Shown: positions 1 to 8,788 of the stretch, one piece after another | Position numbering within the stretch: the first letter of the stretch is position 1 | Layout of the letters: the number at the start of each line of letters is the position of its first letter | DNA from: Mesorhizobium sp. YC-39 | GTDB taxonomy: Bacteria > Pseudomonadota > Alphaproteobacteria > Rhizobiales > Rhizobiaceae | DNA: 64,000 nt | Reading direction: 5' to 3' | NCBI RefSeq assembly: GCF_025753795.1 | Contig: NZ_JAOWPS010000002.1 | Span: 496,001-560,000 of the forward strand | Program-made: the position numbers and the translations under genes | The notes under the pieces: generated by a model | What the model was told of the DNA's origin: nothing | Database searches by the model: none | What the model saw: the letters and a program-made list of their open reading frames with translations, nothing else

Positions 1-2939
1 ACTTCGATCGTCCCGTTCGGCATCGGCACGTATAATGTCTCACCCATGCGGTCGCGACCGCCGGCGACCAGCGCCAACGCGATCGAGCGGCCGCAATTTT
101 CCGACCAGTAGCTGGATGTGACGTGGCCGATCATTTTCATCGGGATCGCCTGCTTCGGATCGCCGACGATCTGCGCGCCCTCTTCCAGCACCACTTTCGG
201 ATCCTTTGTCTTCAGGCCGACGAGCTGCTTGCGGCCCTTGGCGACCAGATCCGTGCGCGACATGCCGCGAATACCGACAAAGTCGGTCTTCTTCTTGCCG
301 ACCGCCCAGTCGAGACCGGCATCGTTCGGTGTCACCGTACCGTCCGTGTCCTGGCCGACGATGATGTAGCCTTTTTCGGCGCGCAGCACGTGCATCGCCT
401 CGGTGCCGTAGGCGCAAGCGCCATGCTTCTGGCCCTCGGCCCATAGCGCTTCCCAGACCGCCTGGCCGTAATCGGCCGGCACGTTGACCTCGAAGCCGCG
501 CTCGCCGGTGAACGACATGCGGAACAGCCGCGTCGGCACGCCGCAGATCTTGCCTTCGCGCACCGACATATGCGGCAGCGCTTCGTCCGACATGTCGATG
601 CCTTCGACCAGCGGCGCGATGATGTCCCGCGACTTCGGCCCTTGCACGGCAATGACCGCCCATTGTTCGGTGATCGAGGTCAGCCAGACATTGAGATGCG
701 GGAACTCGGTCTGGAGATAGTCCTCCATATGGTTCATAACGCGCGGCGCGCCGCCGGTCGTCGTCGTCACATGGAAGCGGTCCGCCGCCAGCCTGCCGAC
801 GACGCCGTCATCATAGATGAAACCGTCCTCGCGCAGCATGATGCCATAGCGGCAGCGGCCGGGCTCCAGCTTCTCCCACGGATTGGTGTAGAGCAGCTCC
901 ATGAACTTGGCCGCGTCAGGCCCCACGACCTCGATCTTGCCCAGTGTCGAGGCGTCGAACAAGCCGGCCGTCTTGCGGACGGTGACGCATTCTCGGTCGA
1001 CCGCGGCATGCATGTCGTCGCCCGCTTTCGGGAAATACCAGGCGCGCTTCCATTGGCCGACATCCTCGAACACGGCGCCCTGAGCCTCGGCCCAGGGATG
1101 GATCGCCGTCTTACGGGTCGGATCGAACAGCTGACCGCGCGCGTGTCCAACGATCGAACCGAAGGTGACCGGCGTATAGGGTGCGCGGAACGTCGTCAGC
1201 CCGACTTGCGGGATCGGCTTGCCCAGCGTCTCGGCGGCAATCGCCAAGCCGTGCATGTTGGAGGTCTTGCCCTGGTCGGTCGCCATGCCATTGGTGGTGA
1301 AGCGCTTGACATGCTCGATCGAGCGCATGCCCTCATGCACCGCCTGGCGGATGTCCTTGGCGGTGACGTCGTTCTGGAAATCGACAAAGGCCTTGACCGT
1401 CGTGTCCGGGCCGGCGCCGGGTGCCGCACCCAGCATGCCGCGCGACCAGCTTTCACTGGCATCGACTTTCGGCTTCGTACCCTTGGCGGCCTTGGCGCCG
1501 GCATCCTTCGCCGCCTTGGCGCCAGCCGCATAGGCTTCGTCGATCGTCGCCGACAGCCCGTCGGTGCCGTTGCAAGCGCCGACGGAGACACAGTCCTGCG
1601 CATAAATTCCGGGCACGAAGCGTTTGGTCTCGTCGTTGAATGCGACCTTGCCGCGCGATTGCGAGAACAGATGCACCGACGGCGTCCAGCCGGCCGACAT
1701 CAGGATCGCGTCGACGGGAACCGTGCGCTCGCCGCCGCCATTCTTCGGCTGCACAGTCATCGACGACACCCGCAACTTGCCGCCGGCGCGGATCACCGCA
1801 CGACCAAAATTGATCTCGATGCCGAGCGCCCTTGCCTCGTCGATCGCTGGCCCGGTCGGATTGTCGCGCAGGTCGACGATGGCCGCCACGTTTACGCCGG
1901 CCTTCTTCAGATCGATCGCCGCCGCATAGGCGGAATCATTGGCCGTGTAGACGCCAACATTCCTGCCGACGGCGACGCCATAGTGATTGAGATAGGTGCG
2001 CGCCGCCGATGCCAGCATGATGCCCGGCCGGTCATTGTCGGCAAACACCATGTGGCGCTCGATGGCGCCGGTCGCCAGCACCACGCGCTTGGCGCGGACC
2101 TGCCACAGCCGCTCGCGCGGCAGCTCGCGGCCCGGGTTTTGCAGATGATCGCTGACGCGCTCGACCAGCCCGACGAAATTCTGCGCGTAATAGCCGAAAG
2201 CCGTGGTTCGGGCGAGCAAACGGACATTGTCCATGGCCTTGAGCCTTGTGATGGCCGCTTGCGCCCAGGCGAAGCCGTCCCGGCCGTCGATCTTCGCGCC
2301 AGATTCGAAGCGCAGGCTGCCGCCGAACTCCGCCTGCTCGTCGGCAAGGATGACGCGCACGCCGGTCTCGGCCGCGGCAAGTGCGGCCGCAATCCCGGCA
2401 GCGCCCCCACCCAGCACCAGCACGTCGCAATGGGCGAAGCGCGCCGAATAATGGTCGGGGTCGGGCTGGTCGGGAGCGACGCCAAGGCCTGCCGCTGCAC
2501 GGATCTTCGGTTCGTAGAGGCTTTTCCACGCAGCCTTCGGCCACATGAAGGTCTTGTAGTAGAAACCCGCCGAAAACAGCGGCGAAGCGATGTCGTTGAC
2601 CGCGCCGACGTCGAAGGCAAGCGACGGCCAGCGGTTCTGCGACTGCGCGGCGAGCCCATCATAGAGCTCCTGGACTGTCGCCCGCACATTCGGCGTCTTG
2701 CGCGCCGCGTCGCGCTTGATCTCCACCAGCGCATTGGGCTCTTCAGCGCCGGCCGACAGGAAGCCGCGTGGCCGATGGTATTTGAACGAACGGCCGACCA
2801 GATGGACGCCGTTGGCGAGCAGCGCCGAGGCCAGCGTGTCGCCTTCGATGCCGGAATAGGACTGGCCGTCGAAGCTAAAGCGCGCCGTCTTTGCTTGGCT
2901 GAGGCGCCCGGCACCGGAAATGCGGAACGCGCCGCTCAT
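1..2939 (-). CDS. soxA: Sarcosine oxidase alpha subunit, 3' end cut by the window edge
   Basis: Large subunit of tetrameric sarcosine oxidase, which demethylates sarcosine to glycine with tetrahydrofolate as methylene acceptor. About 979 codons are visible, so nearly the whole gene is here. The N-terminus has a 2Fe-2S/Fer2_4-like start (GDTLASALLANG). A Rossmann FAD/NAD motif (VLGGGAAGIAAALAAAE) lies near residue 170. The C-terminal half is an aminomethyltransferase (GcvT-like) domain with GERGFEVNVP and GTEAMHVLRAEKGY. The ATG overlaps the soxD stop by 4 bp, so the two are co-translated. The symbol clashes with the sulfur-oxidation SoxA at 49104-49883, which is unrelated. soxG would be expected just beyond the left edge. 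Confidence 0.95.
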   Translation of the reverse strand, partial: MSGAFRISGAGRLSQAKTARFSFDGQSYSGIEGDTLASALLANGVHLVGRSFKYHRPRGFLSAGAEEPNALVEIKRDAARKTPNVRATVQELYDGLAAQSQNRWPSLAFDVGAVNDIASPLFSAGFYYKTFMWPKAAWKSLYEPKIRAAAGLGVAPDQPDPDHYSARFAHCDVLVLGGGAAGIAAALAAAETGVRVILADEQAEFGGSLRFESGAKIDGRDGFAWAQAAITRLKAMDNVRLLARTTAFGYYAQNFVGLVERVSDHLQNPGRELPRERLWQVRAKRVVLATGAIERHMVFADNDRPGIMLASAARTYLNHYGVAVGRNVGVYTANDSAYAAAIDLKKAGVNVAAIVDLRDNPTGPAIDEARALGIEINFGRAVIRAGGKLRVSSMTVQPKNGGGERTVPVDAILMSAGWTPSVHLFSQSRGKVAFNDETKRFVPGIYAQDCVSVGACNGTDGLSATIDEAYAAGAKAAKDAGAKAAKGTKPKVDASESWSRGMLGAAPGAGPDTTVKAFVDFQNDVTAKDIRQAVHEGMRSIEHVKRFTTNGMATDQGKTSNMHGLAIAAETLGKPIPQVGLTTFRAPYTPVTFGSIVGHARGQLFDPTRKTAIHPWAEAQGAVFEDVGQWKRAWYFPKAGDDMHAAVDRECVTVRKTAGLFDASTLGKIEVVGPDAAKFMELLYTNPWEKLEPGRCRYGIMLREDGFIYDDGVVGRLAADRFHVTTTTGGAPRVMNHMEDYLQTEFPHLNVWLTSITEQWAVIAVQGPKSRDIIAPLVEGIDMSDEALPHMSVREGKICGVPTRLFRMSFTGERGFEVNVPADYGQAVWEALWAEGQKHGACAYGTEAMHVLRAEKGYIIVGQDTDGTVTPNDAGLDWAVGKKKTDFVGIRGMSRTDLVAKGRKQLVGLKTKDPKVVLEEGAQIVGDPKQAIPMKMIGHVTSSYWSENCGRSIALALVAGGRDRMGETLYVPMPNGTIE

Positions 2940-3232
2940 TTGGCAACTCCCGGCAGCTTCACAGGCTTCGGCTCGCCAGCCTTGTAAGTCATGATGAACT
3001 TGTCGCTGATAGTGTCGCGCACGGCGTTGAAGAAGCGCGCGCAGCCATGCATGTGCCGCCAGCGCTCATAGATGATGCCCTTGGGATTTGAGCGGATGAA
3101 GAAGAACTTTTCGAAGTCGTCGTCGCTCTCGCCGGCAATGTTGGCCGAACGCGCGATATGGGCCTCGCCGGCGTTGCGGAATTCAAGTTCCGGACGCTCT
3201 TCCTCGCAATAGGGGCAGCGGATGAGAAGCAT
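2936..3232 (-). CDS. soxD: Sarcosine oxidase delta subunit
   Basis: 98-residue delta subunit of tetrameric sarcosine oxidase. It starts MLLIRCPYC, and the two N-terminal cysteines (C6, C9) with the later GEAHIAR and HMHGCARFF histidine/cysteine residues match the zinc-binding pattern of SoxD. The length is normal for the family. The ATG at 3232 is used because the family always begins just before the CPYC motif. It sits between the DUF2511-like gene (8 bp gap) and soxA (4 bp overlap) in one minus-strand operon. Confidence 0.95.
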   Translation of the reverse strand: MLLIRCPYCEEERPELEFRNAGEAHIARSANIAGESDDDFEKFFFIRSNPKGIIYERWRHMHGCARFFNAVRDTISDKFIMTYKAGEPKPVKLPGVAK

Positions 3233-3240
3233 GGTGTTTC

Positions 3241-3663
3241 CTACAATTCGCCGTGGCCGACGCGGGCGCCGGCCGGTTGGTCGCAAAGCCGCTGGCCCAT
3301 CGTGACGAAGGGGGCGACAAGCCGTATGCGCTCCTCGACGCTCGTGGCGGGGCGAAACAGCTCGCGGGTCGCCATGTTGCCGATGGTGAGCTGAATCGGA
3401 TCGGTCGTGACGATGACACCGCGTGGCTGGAAGGCCTCGTGCTCGTCCAGGTCAGACGGCCTGCTTTCAAAGAAGAAGACGATCCTTTGCCCACCGCTCC
3501 AGACGCAGGTCAGCATCCCGTCGTCGATGGAAAACGGCCATCCGGTCTCGTGTTCGGCGCGACTGATCGGCTGGATGCGCACCTCGTCCGGCGACGGAAA
3601 ATGAAACAGGTTCTGCTCGCCGGCGAGCATCAGCGGCATGGCCACGGCCATCTCGGCCATCAT
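3241..3663 (-). CDS. DUF2511/YebY-like protein inside the sarcosine oxidase operon
   Basis: 140 residues with no match to the known sarcosine oxidase subunits. Residues around 40-60 read WPFSIDDGMLTC and the C-terminus has VAPFVTMGQRLC. This spacing resembles DUF2511 (YebY), where a W-x-F, an LTC cysteine and a terminal APF...LC cysteine recur. Unlike YebY there is no clear signal peptide; the N-terminus is only mildly hydrophobic. Its ATG overlaps the soxB stop (TGATG) and its end is 8 bp from soxD, so it is translated with the oxidase. The standard order is soxBDAG with nothing between B and D. The family call is from memory of motifs and is moderate. Confidence 0.6.
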   Translation of the reverse strand: MMAEMAVAMPLMLAGEQNLFHFPSPDEVRIQPISRAEHETGWPFSIDDGMLTCVWSGGQRIVFFFESRPSDLDEHEAFQPRGVIVTTDPIQLTIGNMATRELFRPATSVEERIRLVAPFVTMGQRLCDQPAGARVGHGEL

Positions 3664-4916
3664 CAGTGCGCCACCGCCGCCGCTGCCGCCTCGTCGATGA
3701 GACGGCCGGTGCGGAAGCGCTCGATGGTGAAGGGGGCGTTGATCGGGTGCGGATCGTCCCTGGCGATGGTGTGGGCAAAGACATGGCCCGAACCCGGCGT
3801 CGCCTTGAAGCCGCCCGTGCCCCAGCCGCAATTGACGTAGAGACCGGGCACCGGCGTCTTGGCCAGGATCGGCGAGCGGTCGGGCGTCACGTCGACGATG
3901 CCGCCCCACGAACGCAACATCTTCATGCGCGTGAAGATCGGGAACATCTCGCAGATCGCGTCGAGCGTGTGCTGCAGGATGTGCAGGCCACCGGTCTGCG
4001 AATAGGAGACATACTGGTCGGTGCCGGCGCCGATCACCAGCTCGCCCTTGTCGGACTGCGAGATATAGGCATGCACCGTGTTCGACATCACCACGCACGG
4101 CACCACCGGCTTGACCGGCTCCGACACCAGCGCCTGCAGCGGATAGCTTTCAAGCGGCATGCGCACGCCGGCCATGTTCATGATGACGGACGAATGGCCG
4201 GCGGCAACGACGCCGACCCTTTTGGCGCCAATGAAACCGCGCGTCGTCTCGACGCCGGTGACCGCGCCGTTGGCCGCCCGCTTGACGCCGGTGACCTCGC
4301 AGTTCTGGATGATATGGACGCCGCGCGCCGACGCGCCGCGCGCATAGCCCCAGGCAACCGCATCGTGACGGGCGGTGCCGCCGCGGCGCTGCAGCGCAGC
4401 ACCCATCACCGGGTAGCGGGCCTGCTTCGAGATATTGAGCGGTGGGCAGAATTCCTTCGCCTGCTCGGGCGTCAGCCACTCATTGTCGATGCCGTTCAGG
4501 CGATTGGCGTGGACGTGGCGTTTCAGCACTTGGATGTCGTGCACATTGTGGGCGAGCATCATGACGCCGCGCGCCGAATACATGACGTTGTAGTTGAGCT
4601 CCTGGCTGAGCCCATCCCACAGCTTCAGCGCATGATCGTAGATGCCGGCGCTCTCGTCATAGAGATAGTTGGAGCGGATGATGGTGGTGTTGCGACCGGT
4701 GTTGCCGCCGCCGAGCCAGCCCTTCTCCAGCACCGCGACATTGGTGATACCGTGCACCGTGGCGAGATAGTAGGCGGTGGCCAGGCCATGACCGCCGGCG
4801 CCGACGATGATGACGTCGTAGTCCTTCTTCGGCTCGGGCGAGGACCACTGCTCTTCCCAGCCTTTGTGGCCGCGCATGGCCTCGCGGGCGATGGCGAATA
4901 CCGAATATTTTTTCAA
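3663..4916 (-). CDS. soxB: Sarcosine oxidase beta subunit
   Basis: 417-residue FAD-dependent beta subunit of tetrameric sarcosine oxidase. The dinucleotide-binding motif [19 protein letters not shown] is near residue 34, followed by [19 protein letters not shown], which contains the region that carries covalent flavin in this family. The C-terminus has [18 protein letters not shown]. The start codon is TTG at 4916 ([13 protein letters not shown]), with a GAGG ribosome site upstream; no better in-frame ATG exists. It is the first gene of the operon and is divergent from the SDR at 5194. Confidence 0.95.
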   Translation of the reverse strand: MKKYSVFAIAREAMRGHKGWEEQWSSPEPKKDYDVIIVGAGGHGLATAYYLATVHGITNVAVLEKGWLGGGNTGRNTTIIRSNYLYDESAGIYDHALKLWDGLSQELNYNVMYSARGVMMLAHNVHDIQVLKRHVHANRLNGIDNEWLTPEQAKEFCPPLNISKQARYPVMGAALQRRGGTARHDAVAWGYARGASARGVHIIQNCEVTGVKRAANGAVTGVETTRGFIGAKRVGVVAAGHSSVIMNMAGVRMPLESYPLQALVSEPVKPVVPCVVMSNTVHAYISQSDKGELVIGAGTDQYVSYSQTGGLHILQHTLDAICEMFPIFTRMKMLRSWGGIVDVTPDRSPILAKTPVPGLYVNCGWGTGGFKATPGSGHVFAHTIARDDPHPINAPFTIERFRTGRLIDEAAAAAVAH

Positions 4917-5068
4917 CGCTCAAGCCTCGCAGATACCGGCCGGGCATCCAATCGAGCGCCGGCGCGCGAGGTGTATCACTAGCGAAACAGCGCTGCCACC
5001 CTTGCGCTGTTTGCGACGGCGCTTGCCGTTTTGCGCCGCGACGGAGCAGCGCATCCGGAGCGATGAGG

Positions 5069-5092
5069 CAATCAGATCAGCCAATCAGATCA
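5069..5092. promoter_or_regulatory. Direct repeat in the soxB/SDR divergent promoter
   Basis: The 277-bp gap between soxB and the SDR contains two perfect 11-mers, CAATCAGATCA, at 5069-5079 and 5082-5092, spaced 13 bp start to start. A regulator site for sarcosine or glycine betaine control is possible but is only an inference. The rest of the gap shows nothing recognisable. Confidence 0.4.
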
Positions 5093-5193
5093 AATGCCGG
5101 CGCTTCGCAGGTATCGGGTGGCTCGCGCCACCCCAACCTGCGATCAAACATCCCGATTGCCGGCGAAGCTGGCGCGAAGAAAAGGATGAAAAA

Positions 5194-5952
5194 ATGTTCG
5201 CACTGACCAACAAGGTCGCCGTCGTCACCGGCGCCAGCTCCGGCATCGGCCGAGCCACAGCAAAACTCTTCGCCGAGGAAGGCGCCAAGGTGGTCGTCGC
5301 CGGCCGTCGCCAGGCCGAGCTTGATGTGCTTGTCGCGGAGATCGCGGAGGCAGAAGGCGCGGCAATCGCGTTTGCCGGCGACGTCAGGGATGAGGCCTAT
5401 GCCAAGGCGCTTGTCGATCTTGCCGTGGGCAGGTTCGGCGGGCTCGACATCGCCTTCAACAACGCTGGCTCCGTCGGCCAGATGGGGCCGGTTCCCGACA
5501 TGTTGCTGGAGACATGGCACGAGACCATCGACACCAACCTGACCGGCGCCTTTATCGGGGCGAAACACCAGGTGCCGGCGCTGCTGGAGCGCGGTGGCGG
5601 TTCGCTGATTTTCACCTCCAGCTTCGTCGGCCACACCGCCGGCATGCCGGGCATGGCGGCCTACGCTGCCGCCAAGGCCGGCCTGATTGGACTGACACAG
5701 GTTCTTGCGGCCGAATACGGAGCACAAGGGTTGCGCGTCAACGCGCTGCTGCCGGGCGGCACCGACACGCCGGGGGCGACGACGACCACGCCGGAGGCCC
5801 GGGCTTTCGTCGAAGGTATCCACGCCTTGAAGCGTATGGCACAGCCGGAAGAGATCGCCCGCTCGGCCCTCTATCTGGCATCGGACGCGTCGAGCTTCAC
5901 CACCGGGACGGCGCTGTTTGCCGACGGCGGCGTCTCGATCAACCGGACGTGA
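5194..5952 (+). CDS. SDR family NAD(P)-dependent oxidoreductase
   Basis: 252-residue classical short-chain dehydrogenase/reductase. It has the cofactor motif TGASSGIG near residue 12, the NNAG motif near 87, the catalytic Ser in TSSF and the Y-x-x-x-K pair in YAAAKAG. The C-terminus GTALFADGGVSI is typical of the FabG-like group. The start at 5194 follows an AAAGGA ribosome site at the right distance; an ATG at 5186 is out of frame. The substrate cannot be read from the sequence. It is divergent from the sarcosine oxidase operon. Confidence 0.88.
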   Translation: MFALTNKVAVVTGASSGIGRATAKLFAEEGAKVVVAGRRQAELDVLVAEIAEAEGAAIAFAGDVRDEAYAKALVDLAVGRFGGLDIAFNNAGSVGQMGPVPDMLLETWHETIDTNLTGAFIGAKHQVPALLERGGGSLIFTSSFVGHTAGMPGMAAYAAAKAGLIGLTQVLAAEYGAQGLRVNALLPGGTDTPGATTTTPEARAFVEGIHALKRMAQPEEIARSALYLASDASSFTTGTALFADGGVSINRT

Positions 5953-6060
5953 ATTGTTCGGCGGCGACGCATGTCCGCTAGCCGAAATGTCGCAAGACCG
6001 CCCTTGATTTCCGGTGAGATTTGACGATTTCGTTTTGTCGTCGAAAACGAGCCGGAAACC

Positions 6061-6447
6061 ATGCTGCTGATCAGAACCTATATCGCCCAGAGTGCAATCG
6101 AAGGCGTCGGTGTGTTCGCCGCCGAACCGATCAGGAAGGGGGCGTCGATCTGGCGCCTCGATCCGGACTTCGATCGGCTGATCCCAATGGAAAAATACAA
6201 GGCAGCACCCCCGCACCTCAAGGAATTGCTCGACCGCTATGCCTATCCAAGTCCCGACCGCCCGGGCTTCATGGTCTATGAAGTCGACAATGGGCGCTTC
6301 ATGAACCACGCCGAGCGGCCGAACACGGACTTTTCGCAATATGGCGGGGCGACCGCCACCCGCGACATCGCGGCGGGCGAGGAAATAACCTGCGACTATG
6401 GCGAATTCTTCGAAGGTTTCGAGCAACTTCACCTGGCCACGGCATAG
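6061..6447 (+). CDS. Small SET-domain protein
   Basis: 128 residues that are almost entirely a SET domain, the fold of protein-lysine methyltransferases. GVGVFAAEPIRKG near residue 15 is the SET entry motif. FMNHAERPNT (near residue 81) matches the NHxxxPN AdoMet-binding motif, and EEITCDYGEF near the end matches the catalytic ExxxDY motif. No pre- or post-SET domain is present, as is usual for bacterial SET proteins. The target is unknown. It stands alone between the SDR and rpsU, with a palindromic repeat starting at its stop codon. Confidence 0.85.
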   Translation: MLLIRTYIAQSAIEGVGVFAAEPIRKGASIWRLDPDFDRLIPMEKYKAAPPHLKELLDRYAYPSPDRPGFMVYEVDNGRFMNHAERPNTDFSQYGGATATRDIAAGEEITCDYGEFFEGFEQLHLATA

Positions 6448-6536
6448 AGCATGATCCCGAACCGCAGGTCCGCGTCAGCGAAAAGTGGGAACCGGTTTTT
6501 GCTTACGCTGACCTTCGGTTCGGAAAAGATCATGCT
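6447..6536. repeat. Palindromic intergenic repeat, family A
   Basis: GAGCATGATCCCGAACCG at the left end is matched by the inverted CGGTTCGGAAAAGATCATGCTC at the right end, with an inner hairpin (CGTCAGCG / CGCTGACC). The GCATGATC...GATCATGC ends recur at 10854-10894. This looks like the extragenic repeat common in Mesorhizobium. It begins immediately after the SET gene and could also serve as its 3' hairpin. Confidence 0.7.
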
Positions 6537-6714
6537 CAAACAAAAAGTCGTCTCGCGACAATCGACGGCGGTTTGGCCGCCGGTCTTCATTCGCTGTGGA
6601 CAGCGCGGCCTGATTCTGCTATCAGCCGCCACAATTCGTGGTGTGAACCGCCGCGGAGGCTAGTGGCTATGGCCGCTTGCCCATTGATATCAAACCCGAA
6701 AGACAGGATTGCCC

Positions 6715-6978
6715 GTGCAGGTACTCGTCCGCGACAACAATGTTGATCAGGCGCTTCGCGCGCTCAAGAAAAAGATGCAGCGCGAAGGCATTTTCCGCGA
6801 AATGAAGATGCGCGGACATTACGAGAAGCCCTCCGAGAAGCGTGCTCGCGAGAAGGCCGAAGCCGTTCGCCGCGCCCGCAAGCTGGCCCGCAAGCGCGCC
6901 CAGCGCGAAGGCCTGCTGCCGATGACCCCGCGCCCGGTCGCGGCCGGTGCTGCTGGTGCAGCGCGTCCGCCGCGCTGA
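6715..6978 (+). CDS. rpsU: 30S ribosomal protein S21
   Basis: Small ribosomal subunit protein S21, 87 residues. The core [19 protein letters not shown] and the basic stretch [14 protein letters not shown] are diagnostic. The GTG at 6715 is preferred over the TTG at 6709: the AGGA at 6705-6708 gives a 6-base spacing to the GTG and none to the TTG, and rhizobial S21 normally begins at this residue. The C-terminus has an Ala/Pro-rich extension ([16 protein letters not shown]) beyond the usual core, as often seen in rhizobia. A strong terminator follows. Confidence 0.96.
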   Translation: MQVLVRDNNVDQALRALKKKMQREGIFREMKMRGHYEKPSEKRAREKAEAVRRARKLARKRAQREGLLPMTPRPVAAGAAGAARPPR

Positions 6979-7013
6979 TACCGCCAATTTTTCGTCCTTT
7001 TCGAAGGATACCC

Positions 7014-7048
7014 AAGGTGGCGCGATGCGGAATCGCCGCCACTTTTTT
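7014..7048 (+). terminator. Rho-independent terminator after rpsU
   Basis: Stem AAGGTGGCG (7014-7022) pairs with CGCCACTTT (7037-7045), followed by a run of six T. It lies 36 bp after the rpsU stop. Confidence 0.8.
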
Positions 7049-7170
7049 GTTTAGAGCGACCTGCATCCACTTGGACGCACAAAGTACGCTTTAACGCTTG
7101 GTGACAATTTCGACCCGGTTCGGAGGGGAAACGGACCTGACGGCGCGGCTGCAGTAAGGACAGAGCAGAC

Positions 7171-8016
7171 ATGAACGCAAATACCGTGGAGCGCAGAACC
7201 GCATTGCACGGCTTTGCACTGACGGCAGCCCTGCTTTGCGGCTTGGCGCTGGCCGGTTGCCAGACGGCCCCGACCGGCGAATTCAACAACATCGACAAGG
7301 CGCAAGGCTCGACCGAGAACATCTCCTCGCTCTCGGCCGTGATCCAGCGCAATCCTCAGGATCCTGAAGGTTACAACGTGCGCGGCTCGGCCTATGGCCG
7401 TGGCGGCCAGTATCGGGCGGCGTTGAAGGATTTCGACACCGCCATCCAGCTCAATCCGAATTTCTACCAGGCCTATTCGAACCGCGCCCTCATCCAGCGC
7501 TTCCTCGGCAACCAGGAAGCGGCCCTTGCCGACTACAACCGCGCGATCCAGATCAATTCGAGCTACGACGCCGCCTATATCGGCCGCGGCAACCTCTATC
7601 GCAAGGCCGGCCGCACCCAGGAAGCCTTCAACGATTTCCAGAAGGCGATCCAGCTCGACACCACCGATGCCCGTGCCTATCACAATCGCGGCCTGATCTA
7701 TCAAAGCCAGGGCCAGCACGCTTTCGCCATCGAAGATTTCTCGACCGCGATCTCGCTGTCGCCGGATGCTGCCGAGCCCTACAACGGCCGCGGTCTCTCC
7801 TACCTGGCCATGAACGATGAGGACAACGCCTTCGCCGACTTCAACATGGCCATCAAGCTCGACGGCAAAAACGCCGAAGCCTGGTCCAATCAGGCGCTGA
7901 TCTACGAGCGGCGCGGCGACAAGGCCAGAGCCGCGAAATCCTACCGTGAAGCGGTCCATCTCGACCCGACCTACCAGCCGGCCAAGGACGGCCTGGCGCG
8001 CACCAACGCCGGCTAA
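7171..8016 (+). CDS. TPR-repeat lipoprotein
   Basis: 281 residues. The N-terminus has a signal peptide ending in the lipobox LALAGC (Cys near residue 28), so it should be lipidated and held at a membrane facing the periplasm. From about residue 60 there are six consecutive tetratricopeptide repeats, visible as recurring AYxxRGxxY...AxxDFxxAIQLxP units. TPRs form a protein-binding superhelix. Similar NlpI-like lipoproteins act as scaffolds at the envelope; the partner here is unknown. A single gene with its own upstream region. Confidence 0.88.
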   Translation: MNANTVERRTALHGFALTAALLCGLALAGCQTAPTGEFNNIDKAQGSTENISSLSAVIQRNPQDPEGYNVRGSAYGRGGQYRAALKDFDTAIQLNPNFYQAYSNRALIQRFLGNQEAALADYNRAIQINSSYDAAYIGRGNLYRKAGRTQEAFNDFQKAIQLDTTDARAYHNRGLIYQSQGQHAFAIEDFSTAISLSPDAAEPYNGRGLSYLAMNDEDNAFADFNMAIKLDGKNAEAWSNQALIYERRGDKARAAKSYREAVHLDPTYQPAKDGLARTNAG

Positions 8017-8180
8017 TCGAAGGCGGCGTTCCAGCCAGGTGTGGCAGGCCTGCCGCTTGGCATGGCTTCGAAACCAATCGGTAATGCCATATTAACTCTT
8101 GCCTTGATCGCGCCAAGTTTTCGGCGGAACGCTCGCAGCATTCAGCCGTTTAATCCAGGCAATTGCGAAAGGACTGTCCC

Positions 8181-8654
8181 ATGATCAACAAAATCGGCTG
8201 CGCCGCGGCGCTCGCCACGACCCTGCTTGCCGTTCCCGTCAACGCCGGAACGCTCCGGCTCGGCACGCTTGATTGCACCATCGACGGTGGCGTCGGCTAT
8301 GTCATCACGTCAAACAAGGGCCTGTCCTGCACCTTCCGCCCCTATGATCACGGGCCGTCCGAGAAGTACACCGGGGTCATCTCCAAGCTCGGTGTCGATG
8401 TCGGCCAGACGCATCAGGGGCAACTGGCATGGGCGGTTCTGGCCGCCACCCGCAGCCGTGACGAGGGCGACCTTGCCGGCAGATATTATGGCGTCAACGC
8501 CGAGGCGAGCGTCGTCACCGGTGGCGGTGCCAATCTCCTGGTTGGCGGACTGGGCGGCGCCTTCATGCTGGAGCCGCTCAGCGTCCAGGCGCAGACCGGC
8601 GTGAACCTGGCGGTGGCGGTCGCCTCGTTGGAGCTGATCCACTCCTTCAAGTAA
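8181..8654 (+). CDS. DUF992 exported protein (copy 1)
   Basis: 157 residues with an N-terminal signal peptide (ALATTLLAVPVNAG). The mature part shows the DUF992 pattern: GTLDCTIDGGVGYVITSNKGLSCTF, the KLGVDVG block and a Gly-rich GGGANLLVGG block before the C-terminus. DUF992 proteins are small periplasmic or outer-membrane-associated proteins of unknown role in Rhizobiales. The ATG at 8181 follows a GAAAGGA ribosome site. The next gene at 8789 is a diverged paralog, so this is a tandem duplication. Confidence 0.85.
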   Translation: MINKIGCAAALATTLLAVPVNAGTLRLGTLDCTIDGGVGYVITSNKGLSCTFRPYDHGPSEKYTGVISKLGVDVGQTHQGQLAWAVLAATRSRDEGDLAGRYYGVNAEASVVTGGGANLLVGGLGGAFMLEPLSVQAQTGVNLAVAVASLELIHSFK

Positions 8655-8679
8655 GCGAGCATATTTGCTCCCTCTACGC

Positions 8680-8711
8680 ACGGCGCGGAACAGGATACTG
8701 TTTCGCGCCGT
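8680..8711 (+). terminator. Hairpin after DUF992 copy 1
   Basis: ACGGCGCGGAACAG (8680-8693) pairs with CTGTTTCGCGCCGT (8698-8711) through a GATA loop, 14 pairs with one wobble. There is only a weak T-run, but the position suggests transcription termination. Confidence 0.55.
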
Positions 8712-8720
8712 ATGCTTTTA

Positions 8721-8767
8721 TGCATGTCGCCCAAAAGTGTGTAGCGGTTTTGGGATAACGACATGCA
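8721..8767. repeat. Palindromic intergenic repeat, family B
   Basis: TGCATGTCG (8721-8729) is inverted as CGACATGCA (8759-8767), with an internal CCAAAA/TTTTGG arm. A second, longer copy with the same ends lies at 62829-62898. Confidence 0.65.
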
Positions 8768-8788
8768 CACGCGCTTCGGGGGACCGCC

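Noticed and set aside
570..2987. An 805-codon open frame on the plus strand opposite soxA
   Set aside because: It lies wholly antisense to the clear sarcosine oxidase alpha gene, has low-complexity Arg/His/Asp-rich composition and no domain. It is a by-product of high-GC codon use.
3666..4982. A 438-codon frame opposite soxB
   Set aside because: Antisense shadow of a gene with full family motifs; no ribosome site and no recognisable protein.
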